DNA of 64,000 nt from Lamellibrachia columna (lineage: Eukaryota; Annelida; Polychaeta; Sabellida; Siboglinidae), in assembly GCA_963662155.1 (NCBI GenBank), contig OY759261.1, positions 6,532,661 through 6,596,660 of the forward strand, written 5' to 3'. Shown piece after piece: positions 52,678 to 63,577 of this stretch. How positions within the stretch are numbered: the first letter of the stretch is position 1; every line of letters begins with the position of its first letter. The notes under the pieces were generated by a model. The model was not told the DNA's origin. It saw only the letters and a program-made list of their open reading frames with translations, and made no database searches. The position numbers and the translations under genes are program-made.

Positions 52678-53718
52678 GGTGTCAGCGTCTACAACTGAAA
52701 AGACACCATCATAAATACACCTATATGTTGTGCGAGGTGGGGTGGTGTGTTTATGAGCAATATTTGGTAGGAGAAACGCGTTAATTCAGGATACAATGTA
52801 AGTGTCGACGGTAGCGTTTACACACTAGAGGTGCCACTGCAATAATGGAACTAACGAGGTCACTATATGTAATGAGATCACTATTGGAAATTAGACAGTA
52901 TGTTGTTTTTAATGTGTCAAGGTATCGTATTAATTAGGTATACTATAATAGGTTATCTTCCTGGTAACTAATAACAAACGAGGTCACTATATGTAACAAA
53001 ATCACTACTGGAAATTAGACAGTATGTTATGTTTTTAATGTTAAGGTATCGTGTTTAGTTACGTATGCTATAATCTTCCTGGTGACTAATAATGGAACTA
53101 ACGAGGTCACTATATGTCTCAATCGAAAGGATCAAACAGAATGAAAGATTATACATTGTGTTTAATTATTATACATTGTATTTGTTTAACCCTATAATGA
53201 ACAAACATTATAAGGCGTACACACAATTTTTATTGTTTAATAAGCATGGTATAGAATAGCAACATGTGTACTATTATTATAGTTAAATATACATTTACTA
53301 GAGATGTAAATGATCCAGTTTAACCTGAACACCTGTAGGTGAAGAAGCTGATTTTTAAAGTCATGCTACTAGGAATTGGAATCCAGATTATAACATTTTA
53401 TAGCAGGAAACAGTTGAGTTACACAATACTACTTTGGCATTGATGTTAATGAAATATAATAATGATTATGCTTGTGGGTTTTCCTTTAAATACTTGAAGT
53501 CTGTCAAAAACTCTTAGTAAATTGAATAATTACTTATCACTGATTGTCATAGGGTTAACCAAAAGACGGTTAATAAATGAAAAATATATTGATGAGTTGA
53601 CTGACTTCAGAAGTATTCCTCTTTCAGGGCCCTCAAAGAAGGGATGAGGAGTATCCACAAATCTTATTACTATTTTGAAATACCAAAACTTAATATTATA
53701 ATTTAGAATGTATGTTTA
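52678..53718. other. Polinton 2 spacer with 125-bp tandem repeats
   Basis: Contains two to three tandem copies of a roughly 125-bp AT-rich unit (52,850-53,115; strings aacgaggtcactatatgt and ggaaattagacagtatgtt). The latter string recurs inverted near 62,625-62,660. No gene supported. The equivalent region in Polinton 1 holds the accessory module. Confidence 0.6.
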
Positions 53719-54600
53719 TTGAAGTTAAGACTTGATCTAAGAAATGTAAAAAAGAAATTAATAATTGGTGTTATTTATCGGTCACTAAATATAAATATTA
53801 CTGATTTCACTAATCAAAACACTAAAAATTTGCAAGTACTCAAAGTTGTGAAAAGTGTTACATTAAAGGCGACTCCAACATTATTTTGCTTAACTATGAT
53901 AGCCTACATAGATACAATGTCATAATCACTCCAACCACTTTCACAGCAATAGACAATATATATTGGTGAATATTACCAAATGCACAGAATAATTTATTCA
54001 GACATTTCGGATCATTTCCCCAAAAATGAGATAATAAAGGAAAGTTAAGAAACCAGGATATGTAATGAACAGTGTAAAGATTTTGAAGAAGGTTATATAC
54101 AATATGTCATAAAGAAGTATACACTTTCATGAAGTGATGAGTTCTTAATTGAAGATATATTTACACACACAAAACATATTGCTGATAAGTTGAATGAGTA
54201 TTTTACGAATTTAAGCATTGCAAAAAGAAAACATTTGTATCAAAGGTTCCTGATGACTATCTGTATGGAGTTTATAAAATTCCATGTTTCTAACACCAGC
54301 AACTATAGGTGAAATATAGAAACGTATTTAGCATGTGAAAAATTTTGTCTGGGATGGGATGGCATAAAACCGAACATGATTAAACAAGTTTATCCCAGTT
54401 TGCTTGAACCACCATATTGTTACCTTACTGTTTGACAATAGATATGTTCCAGATCAGCTAAAATTGTCAATATAGTTCCCATTTTCAAGAATGGTGATGT
54501 TACATTAATAAAAAAGTTATTGACTTATTTTTTATGTTGTGCTCAAAGATTTTTTCTAGACTAATAATATGTGTTGCGGTATAGGAAAACCAGTCATTGT
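53719..54600 (+). pseudogene. Heavily decayed LINE (endonuclease and RT scraps)
   Basis: KKLIIGVIYRSLN near 53,750 resembles the endonuclease GVIYRPPN motif. GWDGIKPNMIKQVYPSL near 54,352-54,410 and VPIFKNGD near 54,475-54,500 are RT motifs in correct order on the plus strand. Many stops and frameshifts. An old insertion in Polinton 2. Confidence 0.55.
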
Positions 54601-55192
54601 CCAAAACAATTTTAAGTGTTTTTTAATTTAATGCATGGAAAGTAACACCCTTTCTCATTCCAAAACAGTTTAGTGTGCTCCCACTAGAATCAAAGTTACA
54701 AGAATTTAAAGAGGGCACCCGTCAAAAACTATTAATGGAGAAAAAATTACTTGTAAAGTTGAGTCGAAAATCATCAAAACAAAACGCTGCGGCACAGTAT
54801 AACAACTTATCCATTGTTATTAGTATAACCATGTCCAATCCAGTGAAGCAAATGTAGATAGGTCTGTTTGCTTCGGTACACTAAAAATATTATTAAATTC
54901 TGATGGTTACATTTACAATAAAAAAATTACTTGTAAAGTTGACAGTCTACAATCATGATACTTCACGTGAAAACAAAACTTCACCACAGTGTAATAAATT
55001 ATCTATTGTTATTACTGTATCCAATCCAGTGAGGTGAATGTAGTTATTTTTTTGCAAAAACAAAACATTTATATTAATAACCAACACCCAAGAGGTGGCA
55101 ATCTCTTCTTGTGATTAGCTCTGAAAAGTACCGTTGTTGTTGTTGTGTGGCTCAGTGCCTCCAGGTGACAGGTGACATACACACTGTGACTG
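54601..55192. other. AT-rich region with a 180-bp-spaced direct repeat
   Basis: Two copies of a roughly 120-bp sequence (attacttgtaaagttga ... tatccattgttattag ... ccaatccagtga) at about 54,745-54,850 and 54,922-55,035. Possibly a SINE-like or LINE 3' unit. No gene. Confidence 0.5.
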
Positions 55193-55495
55193 TCACACGT
55201 TCGACTCAAATAAGTCAGAGTCATCGTCACTATTGCCGATTGGGCATGTCCCAAAATAATCACTCGCAAATTCATTGAGCTTGAGTCTCCGCTTGCGACA
55301 TTCTGCATGTTCATCAACGTCAATGCGTAGAGACAACGAGCAACTTCGTTCGATCAAACTACGGACCCAACCATGGACGCAGCCATCTTGGATTTTTCGA
55401 AAATTGTAAACACGAAACGGAATTCGTCCTGTAGTCTTACATTTACAATTAAATCCGCTTCGACAACAGGTTATGCAGTTGAGTAATGTATACAT
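55193..55495 (-). CDS. Unrecognised 100-codon ORF
   Basis: Minus-strand frame with Cys-rich start (NCITCCRSGFNCKC), a central VHGWVRSLIERSCSLSLRID, and an acidic end (GNSDDDSDLF). The composition is protein-like, but no domain is recognised, and there is no homologue in Polinton 1. May be an exon of a captured or host gene. Low confidence that it is real. Confidence 0.25.
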   Translation of the reverse strand: MYTLLNCITCCRSGFNCKCKTTGRIPFRVYNFRKIQDGCVHGWVRSLIERSCSLSLRIDVDEHAECRKRRLKLNEFASDYFGTCPIGNSDDDSDLFESNV

Positions 55496-56002
55496 ATATA
55501 AACCACAGCAGCATCAAATTAAACTAATCACTAATCGATCTACACAAACACTCCAATCCAATTTTTATTGTTACATAGGTTACAGCGCTACTGACACATA
55601 CAGATACAATTGCAAGTTGCCGCTCATCTCCCTTGGTACCGGGAGATGAGAGATTCCGTGAGATTCTTTCGACTCTCTCGGCTCTCTCTCCCCGCAGTAG
55701 GCAAGCTGGTCTCTACTTATAGTTAAGTTGGAAACATGGGTATGCTTCCCATCACGTACGCCAGTCACGCTCTTCACGTAGACCCTTCCGTATTGAAATG
55801 TCTAAATAAAATATATATTGTGCACCTCCATTGTCGGAGAAGCTAAGCTGGGAATTCGTAGAACTCGTAATTCAAGTCTCATCTATAGGTATGACATCCG
55901 TACCGCTGGTCAATGCACCATTAATCACCTTTCCCCGGTTCGACGAACTGTCGTGTCGGCGAGTGTTCAATAGGGCATTGAGACTCAGCATGATTCAGAG
56001 TT

Positions 56003-56917
56003 GCCCTCTTATTGGATAAGGAGGCACAGAGAGCACTTATTGGCTGGGAAGCCAGAGGACCGAGGTGCATAACAGCATCCTTTAGAACAAAGAACAAAAG
56101 GATTAAAATGAACATAGTGCAGTGCTACGCCCCAATCAACGACAAGACTGACGAAACCAAAGATGAATTCTACAACCAACTCCTTGATATCATGAGCAAT
56201 TTAGGGGATAAAATCATCAACCTGATTATGGGAGATTTCAATGCTAAGATTGGATCGGACAACCAAGGATATGAAAATGTGATGGGAGTTCATGGGCTGG
56301 GTGTGATGAATGACAATGGAGAGCGGTTTGCGAATGCCTGTGCAATGAACAACATTGTGATTGGGGGGAGCGTGTTCACACACAAAAGAATACATAAGGC
56401 GACACGGGTATCTCCTGACCAAGTCACTGAAAATCAGATAGACCACATCGGCATAAACAAAATGTTTAGAAGATCACTACAAGACGTGCGTGTGAAGAGA
56501 GGTGCTGACGTTGCGTCTGATCACCACCTAGTAACAGCCAGGCTAAAACTCAAGCTAAGAAGAAATGGAGTAGAACAAGAAAGACAAAAGGCAAGATATA
56601 ATGTGGATTTCCTGAAGGACCCAAGCACAGCAGAAGAATATAAAGTTGCATTAGCTAATAGATTCAAAGTCCTGCAAGAACTGTATGATGAAGATGAGGG
56701 AGTAGACATCAACAGCCAATGGAGTCACATCAAAGATGCAGTAAACACCACATGCGAAGAGATAATTGGACGAAGGAAACCCCAACAGAAAGACTGGATT
56801 TCAGTAGAAACAATGAGGAAAATACAGACCAGAAGAGACAAGAAGGAAGCAGTCAACAGCAGCCGCACAAGGGCGGAAAAAGGTAACAGCTCAGAAAGAG
56901 CACACTGCAGCAAATAG
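56003..56917 (+). pseudogene. RTE-like LINE endonuclease domain, 5'-truncated
   Basis: Plus-strand frame of about 300 codons. Seen: VQCYAPIND, LIMGDFNAKIGSDNQG (catalytic Asp-Asn), an MGVHGLGVMNDNGERFANAC stretch, NQIDHIGI, and SDHHLVTARLKLKLR (catalytic Asp-His). It is the endonuclease type shared by RTE/BovB-derived proteins. The first third, with the catalytic Glu, is lost to truncation. The frame ends at 56,917 by frameshift; the linker continues at 56,922-57,287 in another frame. Confidence 0.85.
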
Positions 56918-57258
56918 AGAGGTGAAGAAAAGTGTCAAAACAGACAAAAGGAACTTCGTGGAGGGACTTGCACAAGAGGCAGAAAAGGCAGCAGCTAGCA
57001 GGAACGTGAAGCAACTTTACGATACAACAAGGAAGTTAGCTGGAAAGTTTAAGAAATCAGAGCGGCCAATCAGAGACAAAAATGGGATTGTCCTGATGGG
57101 GGCAGACAAACAGCTTAACAGATGGGCAGAGCATTTTGAAGAACTGCTCAACAGACCAGTACCGCAGAATCAACCAGACATCCAACCAGCTGAGACAGAT
57201 CTCCCAATAGACTGTAATAAACCCACTAGAGAAGAGATACAAAAAGGCAATCGCACAT

Positions 57259-58482
57259 ATGAAAAATGGGAAAGTAGCAGGCCCTGATGGTATCCCTGCA
57301 GAAGCACTAAAGGCAGATGTAAATACTTCAGTAGAAATGTTGTACAGTCTTTTTGAGGAGATCTGGGAAAAAGAAGAAATTCCAGCAGAATGGAAGGAAG
57401 GTTACCTTATCAAGATTCCCAAGAAAGGAGACCTGAGCCGCTGTGATAACTACAGAGGAATCACGTTGTTGTCAGTACCTGGGAAGATTCTAAACAGAAT
57501 AATCCTAGAGAGAATGAAAGGCAAAGTGGACCAAACTCTGCGTGAACAGCAAGCAGGCTTCAGGCAGGACAGATCGTGTACTGACCAGATTGCAACACTG
57601 CGAATCATAGTGGAACAATCCATCGAATGGAACTCATCCCTATACATCAACTTTGTTGATTACGAGAAAGCCTTTGACAGTGTGGACAGGGAGACACTCT
57701 GGAAAGTGCTAAGACACTATGGGGTGCCCAAGAAACTAGTCAACATGATCAAAAACTCCTATGAAGGAATGTCATGCAGAGTCATTCATGAAGGTCAACT
57801 TACAAAGAACTTTGAGGTTAGGACGGGGGTGAGACAGGGATGCTTACTGTCACCATTCCTCTTCATTCTAGTCATAGACTGGGTCATGAAAACAGCAACC
57901 AAGGAGAAACGAAATGGAATACAGTGGACGATGCTGACCCAACTTGATGACCTGGACTTTGCAGATGACCTTGCACTCCTGTCTCACAGCCATAGGCAGA
58001 TCCAAGACAAAACAACAGAACTGGCATTGATTTCAGAACGGGTTGGGTTGAAAATCAACAAAAGGAAAACAAAGATCCTGAGAACAAATGCTACTTGCGA
58101 AACACCAATCATGCTTGAGGGAGAGACACTGGACGAGGTCAAAGACTTCAGATATCAAGGCAGCATAGTGGATACGCATGGAGGGACAGAAGCTGACGTA
58201 AAGAAAAGGATCAGCAAAGCAAGGGTAGCTTTCCACCTGTTGAGAAATGTGTGGAAGTCAAAGGTAATTGGAGAAACCACAAAAATACGCTTGTTTAACA
58301 CAAATGTAAAGTCCGTGTTGCTGTACGGAGTAGAAACATGGCGAATAAACAAGACCACACTGATAAGGATCCAGACATTTGTCAACCATTGCCTGGCAAC
58401 AACTGGAGAGGATTGCCCAAGACAGGATTCGTTGGAGAAATGTTGTGGATGGCCTATGCTCCAGGAGGAGTTAAGGGCCTAA
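57259..58482 (+). pseudogene. RTE-like LINE reverse transcriptase
   Basis: About 400 codons: GKVAGPDGIPAEALK, KIPKKGDLSRCDNYRGITLL, QAGFRQDRSCTDQIATLRII, YINFVDYEKAFDSVD, GVRQGCLLSPFLF, DLDFADDLALL (intact catalytic pair), then the C-terminal region. A deletion/frameshift near 58,400 removes much of the region after FVNHCL, and the true end RWRNVVDGLCS is in a neighbouring frame. Linked to the endonuclease through frameshifts near 56,917 and 57,262. Closely related to the RT at 10,129-11,370. Confidence 0.88.
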
Positions 58483-58784
58483 ATAAGTAAGTATGATTCA
58501 GCGATACGTATTGATGTGTCTACATAAATTATATAAATGGTGTGCACTCCTGTTAGAATTCATATATTGTTCTGCTTTTCATATATACACGGTCTGCTCT
58601 TTACATTACTCCCTCCGGCACAAGCTGAGACCTCGTATCAGCTTAAAAAAAGAAAAAGAAAAAGAGCACTACCGTGTAAGTCAATCTATGCAAATAAGTA
58701 AACTGCAAACTAACATTGACCCAAAACCGTACAATTAGAATATCGACCCAATACCATACAATGAGAAAACAAATTCAATAAATG

Positions 58785-58965
58785 CAAAAACCACACATGT
58801 AGGTATACAAGAAGCAAGAAATTCAAAAACCACACATGTAGGTATACAAGAAGCAACACCTTCAAAAACCACACATGTAGAAGAAGCAACAAATTCAAAA
58901 ACCACACATGTAGGTATACAAGAAGCAACAAATTCAACAATCACACATGTAAACATATAGGGAAC
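58785..58965. repeat. 33-bp repeat, aaaaccacacatgtaggtat type
   Basis: About five tandem copies of a unit aaaaccacacatgtaggtat plus acaagaagcaac, within the LTR element near its polypurine end. Confidence 0.9.
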
Positions 58966-58980
58966 TGTCACCAGCTAACC

Positions 58981-59943
58981 TTACCTAATCATACAGTAAC
59001 ATACCACACAAAATAAAGAAGTAAAACTAAATATCCAACACGAAACCCTAATAACATAAATGTAAATATTACGTTTGTGTTTCCTGTCACATGAAAAAAA
59101 ACACACGTACTGGCACCCGAATAACCATGAGCGACGTGCAAGCAGCAGAATACGGCTGCTAGAGGCCGTGTAAAAGAAACCTGTGACAAGGCGTATCAAT
59201 TTATAAAAACAATTCCGCTCCTGGGGCATACTGTCCCACTCGGCGGCTAGCATGTTAAGCAGGTCTAAGTCGGCTGGCGGTAGAATCTTCCGTCAGCAAT
59301 CCGCTTTCCAACGCGGCACGCTGTCTGCGATATAGGTCCCGCTGATGAAACCAGAAAATATAAGCTTTCCACGGCCGACAAGCACTGATCCATTCGCAGA
59401 CTAACGCGGACACGTTCAAATGCGATCGTGGAAATGGCATGTGTCCGTGCAATTTCGAAATGTCCATTGAGGCGGACCTCCGCAAACGTGCGATTTACCA
59501 CAGTCACGAGTTCATTGGTGTTATGAATCACCCGTTGATTATCAGAACGTACATGTTGGCTCCAACGCCTAGTCGTGTCCAACTGTGCCTCCGTCGCGAT
59601 CCCAAACACTTTGTTGAGAATGGTGCCACCGAGGTCAGAGAACCCACGTCGAACCCGCCGACCACGCGAAATCGAGTGCGGAATCTGATCTTCAATGGGT
59701 CACATTGGGAGCGCCGAGGTCGATAAGCACAGAATGGATGTATGATCTGAGCTGTTGAACCAGGACGACAATCAACGTCCACGTGGCAACAAGACCGCGG
59801 GTTTCACAGCCTCCGGTCACGAGGATACCATCGGTTTTAACAACGTATAACACGTTAATAAATTTCCCCAGCCACTGACTGATATTTGCAGTCAGGAATC
59901 GGGCTGTAACAATTCCGTGGATTAACCCAAATCCACAAGACAA
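58981..59943 (-). pseudogene. Envelope-like (F-type) remnant
   Basis: Minus-strand frames 59,943-59,692, 59,609-59,265 and 59,253-58,981 lie in the position expected of env. An Arg-rich, furin-like cluster and an adjacent Gly-rich stretch occur in one frame at about 59,620-59,670. Then VFGIATEAQLDTTRRW leads into a helical region with NTNELVTVVNRT, and a LxSGLL-type segment precedes a hydrophobic, Cys-rich end. This pattern recalls baculovirus-F/errantivirus-type envelope proteins. At least three frameshifts or stops separate the pieces, so no envelope can be made. Confidence 0.5.
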
Positions 59944-60958
59944 ACACCACGCAACATACTCTGGTGTAATGTCAAGTTACCATTAAGCAGTTATCTTGTA
60001 TGCCCCGAGAGTCTAGGCGTCCCTAGACGAATCCTTCCTGTTGGCGGACAGTTCATCTGCCGGCAACAGTAACGCCCTAGTAACGGGTAACGAGGAATAC
60101 GTGGTCACGACCCTTGGTAGCCATACCTAATCAGACATAATATGACTGATCAATTGGGTGCCCCAACATATCCTAAATAATATGTACCAATTACACGTGC
60201 GCGGTGCAGTCCATGTGCTACATTTAGCAAACATTAACTATCATAACATTAACTAATCTGCTAATTACAGTCATAATACTACCCTGAGGTATTATGTAGC
60301 AGCAAATATAGCATTCGTTCGAACAACATTCAATCTAGTCAGTTAACAACAACGTCTCAACATCACTGCATGGTGTTTAACAAGGTGGCCTGCTTTCATG
60401 TAACTACGGAGATGGTCGTGTAACCATGTCCTAGGCTGATGTCTCGATATGCAGTTTCCATTACTGTACATACGATCACACCAGTCCGTCACAATAGGTG
60501 CGATGCCCCTACATCTAAACCATGGATAAATTAGTCTTCACTGTTGTAACGTGACAACATCCATCCGAAACACGTAACAAACAAAGATAATTATGTGCTT
60601 TTAGGGCCTAAATAGCCTTACACATAATTCATATCTCAAACAAAGAGGATCATACACATGCATGTATCAATACTACCAAAAAAAAACATCATACGTACCA
60701 AGCTCTATTAATTAAGAGTTTTACAATTTCACTCACCATATCATGTCAGTTGATGATACTAATTATTACATGCATTACGAAAATTATCAACTTTCACTGT
60801 TCTGTGCAATGTTCACTGGAGTGCGTGGTTCATTCGGCAATTTGGTGGGCCTGTGTTGTCCACGCGTGGCCACACCTACCGTCCTCTGGGGTCGTCCCTG
60901 GATGTTAGAACTCCCAGCCATGCTGCTGGTTGCTCGGGCGGTCTCGCATCATCGCTTG
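59944..60958. other. Deleted pol region of the LTR element
   Basis: About 1 kb where protease, RT, RNase H and integrase would be expected. No motif of any of them is seen on the minus strand. A plus-strand ORF at 60,743-61,036 has no recognisable motif. Confidence 0.5.
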
Positions 60959-61315
60959 TTAATGACAGGCGCGTGTATAGTGGCCGATTTCTCCGGACAC
61001 GTAACAATGCCGGTCCCTGGGTTGTCTGGCCTGTAACACTGTCACTGTCGAGGATAAATCAGTGACAGCAGTGGCGAGAGATTTGACCGTCATCATCAGG
61101 ACAGCCATCTCCAGGGCAACGGTCGGTCCCTCAAGCGGGATGTTGTGACAAGGCTTACCGGCTCTTCGGGGTCGGGAGCGGTCTTGTCGCGGCGCACGGT
61201 GGTCCAAACTAGTCGACGAATGCCTCAAAGAATGCGGACGGACAGGGCAGGGCAGGTGTACCGGGACTGTCCTCCCCGTCCAGGCAGGTGCCATCACTGG
61301 ATGCTGTATCGTCAT
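60959..61315 (-). pseudogene. Gag C-terminal fragment with a degenerate zinc knuckle
   Basis: 118-codon frame, Pro/Arg/His-rich, ending CYVSGEIGHYTRACH. This fits a CCHC knuckle (C-x2-C-x4-H-x4-C) in which the second Cys is Ser. Preceded by a short helical stretch (VKSLATAVTDLSSTVTVLQ). Position just inside the 5' LTR (minus orientation) fits gag. The N-terminal part is not recognised. Confidence 0.5.
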
Positions 61316-61485
61316 CTTGTCGATCTTCTGGGACGTGCAGTACTAGTCAGTAGCATCAGCCGTATAAAAAATTATAGCGGGCTCGTCATTGTAACTTACA
61401 TCGTGCCGTGTAGATTTCATCGCAGCGTATGTAGTGTCAGCAGCGGTCGCCGTTATAACAGACATTCTGTTCTTCCGTAATCGCG

Positions 61486-61640
61486 CTCGCCATTATAACT
61501 TTAGTGATACAAAAAAAATATCCTGGCTACGCTCGCCATTGTAACTTTAGTGAAAAAAAAAATGCTGGCGCTCTCGTCATTGTAACTTCAATGGTAAAAA
61601 AAAATCCTGGCTACGCTCGCCTTTGTAACTTTGCTGTTAC
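61486..61640. repeat. About 42-bp tandem repeat
   Basis: Four copies of cgctcgccattgtaacttta followed by an A-run and tcctggcta, next to the gag fragment. Confidence 0.85.
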
Positions 61641-61775
61641 CGGTCTCTCTTAACCCTCTCACGTCAGGACCTTCTACCTACTTCATTCAGCAGTCAGCCC
61701 TGACGTGATGTCGAATAAGACAACTCATACACGTTGGTGTATTATCCAGGTTCGACCTACAGTGTAGGCTTTTAT

Positions 61776-62309
61776 TGTTACATAGGTTACAGCGCTACTG
61801 ACACATACAGATGCAATTGCAAGTTGCCGATCATCTCCCTTGGTACCGGGAGATGAGAGATTCCGTGAGATTCTTTCGGCTCTCTCGGCTCTCTCTCCCC
61901 GCAGTAGGCAAGCTGGTCTCTACTTATAGTTAAGTTGGAAACATGGGTATGCTTCCCATCACGTACGCCAGTCACGCTCTTCACGTAGACCCTTCTGTAT
62001 TGAAATGTCTAAATAAAATATATATTGTGCACCTCCATTGTCGGTGAAGCTAAGCTGGGAATTCGTAGAACTCGTAATTCAAGTCTCATCTATAGGTATG
62101 ACATCCGTACCGCTGGTCAATGCACCATTAATCACCTTTTCCCGGTTCGACGAACTGTCGTGTCGGCGAGTGTTCAATAGAGCATTGAGACTCAGCATGA
62201 TTCAGCGATACGTATTGATGTGTCTACATAAATTATATAAATGGTGTGCATTCCTGTTAGAATTCATATATTGCTCTGCTTTTCATATATACACGGTCTG
62301 CTCTTTACA
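61776..62309 (-). repeat. 5' LTR (minus orientation), uninterrupted
   Basis: 534 bp with ends TGTTACATAGG and TCTTTACA on the plus strand. Contains AATAAAATATATA on the plus strand, which on the minus strand reads as a TATATATTTTA element. Near-identical to the split LTR. Confidence 0.9.
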
Positions 62310-63184
62310 GCGTGATTTATAAATAGCTTTCGAATAGGGTGCTATATAAATAGATTTGACAATTACTGACCTTCGCAAAATAGTGCGCATTTCATTTTAA
62401 AATACAGCAATTTAGAATCAACTCTACAAAAACATAAAAAGTACACTTATACGTAAATATGCTAACTTAAACATCTTAGTAAAATAGACCCAGCCCAGGC
62501 CCAGGGACCAGGCAATGTCAGTTACAGTGGCGCGTATTCACGATTATGATGCGTTTACCTGAAATTTCCCCTAGTGATTTCCGACTGGTTTTTCTACACA
62601 TATAATAGATTAATTAAATATATTAAAAACATAACATACTGTCTAATTTCCAATTTGAATTTTAAACGGGTATTCTACTGATTTGAATATATAAATATTA
62701 ATGAGTAATATTATAATCTTACCTGTTGAAGTTACATCAGGTCCAACTCTCTTTTCGTATGCAGCATTTTCTGAGCCTTGGCCCGTAGGCAGTCGAATCC
62801 CAATACACGGGTATTTAAAGACCCCGACTAACGAGACTCACAACCCCGCACGTCGACAGATTAGCCACTCACAAAGCGCATGTCGATAGATTATCCAATC
62901 GTAACACGTTGGTGATGTGAAGGACGGGGGAAAACATTTCTAACCGCCTGTGTAACGTTTTCTAACTGCCTGTTCGAAGTTGCACATACGCGTTTTCTCA
63001 TCAGGTTTTCGACAACAACAGACTCGCCCTTATGACCCTCGCTCTTATTTTATGAGTTCAATGGTCACAGGAATGTTACGTTATGTCACCGTCTGACGGT
63101 TCACAACAGCTGGCTCGCGCTGAGTTGCGTCGTGTTGTGAGTTAATTGACAGCAGGAATGCTTACCGTAAAACGGTCCGCCGTC
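62310..63184. other. Polinton 2 right subterminal spacer
   Basis: No supported gene. An inverted match (about 35 bp) to the repeats at 52,880-53,050 lies at 62,622-62,662. Short cgacagattagccactcac/cgatagattatccaatcgt repeats at about 62,852-62,902. Confidence 0.5.
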
Positions 63185-63350
63185 CCAATTGAAATTAAAA
63201 TTGAAATAAAAATTAAAATTGAAGTTGAAATAAAAATTAAAATTAAATAAAAATTAAATTAAAAATTAAAATTAACCAATGTCTATTTTTAGCTACCACC
63301 AACAACAATCGACCCACAATTGGGGGTATGAAAAAGACTTACATACTACT
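63185..63350 (-). repeat. Polinton 2 right terminal inverted repeat
   Basis: Inverted match to 40,820 onward: AT-rich aaaattaaaatt tract then an exact 110-bp match ending acatactact, followed by aacaag. Confidence 0.92.
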
Positions 63351-63577
63351 AACAAGATTTAACAAGATTGCCATCCAAAACAACAAGGTCCATATAGCAA
63401 GTGGACAAGTATGCCATTGGCTTATCGGTAGTCCAACAATTGTCTGATCTGTGTGTAGCCCACCCTTATCAAATATCTGTCAATTCTAGTTTTAAACATA
63501 TTCACACTTCTAGCATTAACACAATCATTTGGCAGTTTGTTCCATTCATTTATCACCCTCTGTGAGAAAGATGCGCT
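63351..63577 (-). pseudogene. 3' end of another LINE
   Basis: Minus-strand codons read FFSQRVINEWNKLPNDCVNA and SVNMFKTRIDRYL near 63,430-63,575, a typical LINE RT C-terminus. The element's tail repeats (aatcttgtt) at 63,351-63,380 supplied the aacaag target in which Polinton 2 inserted. Absent from unit A, so it inserted after the duplication and before Polinton 2. Confidence 0.65.

Larger units (their letters stand above)
55999..58492 (+). mobile_element. RTE-like LINE inserted into the LTR
   Basis: Flanked by a 9-bp target duplication atgattcag (55,990-55,998 and 58,493-58,501). 5'-truncated inside the endonuclease, 3' tail taaataagtaagt. The uninterrupted LTR at 61,776-62,309 shows the empty site (cagcatgattcagcgatacg). 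Encodes a partial endonuclease and a reverse transcriptase. Confidence 0.95.
55569..58605 (-). repeat. 3' LTR (minus orientation), split by a LINE
   Basis: LTR halves 55,569-55,998 and 58,502-58,605 join precisely at the duplicated atgattcag. Near-identical to the other LTR apart from a few substitutions. Confidence 0.9.
55569..62309 (-). mobile_element. Env-bearing LTR retrotransposon / endogenous retrovirus-like element, internally deleted
   Basis: Two LTRs of about 534 bp (TG...CA ends) at 55,569-58,605 (interrupted by an RTE-like LINE) and 61,776-62,309. Orientation is minus: a polypurine stretch (ggagggagtaa on the minus strand) abuts the LTR at 58,605, and gag- and env-like remnants read on the minus strand. 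The internal region is only 3.2 kb, so pol is essentially missing. No matching target duplication is seen at the outer ends (tttat versus gcgtg). Nested inside Polinton 2. Confidence 0.8.
40820..63350 (-). mobile_element. Polinton/Maverick 2 (adintovirus-like), 22.5 kb, inactive
   Basis: Inverted termini AGTAGTATGTAAGTCTTTTT at 40,820 and the reverse complement ending at 63,350, flanked on both sides by aacaag (40,814-40,819 and 63,351-63,356), a perfect 6-bp target duplication. The core gene order is identical to Polinton 1. Intact: protease, penton-like, 90-residue membrane protein, 66-residue membrane ORF, 114-residue basic protein, ATPase. Broken: major capsid, core-like, integrase, 230-residue-type protein, PolB. 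The right 10 kb lacks the accessory genes of Polinton 1 and is filled by a LINE relic and an LTR element carrying its own nested LINE. Confidence 0.95.

Noticed and set aside
59265..59609. A captured host gene in the LTR element
   Set aside because: The position between gag and LTR, the furin-like cluster and the VFGIAT motif fit an envelope better.
55569..62309. Plus-strand orientation of the LTR element
   Set aside because: No polypurine tract precedes 61,776, whereas a purine run abuts the LTR at 58,605 on the minus strand, and the gag/env remnants are on the minus strand.
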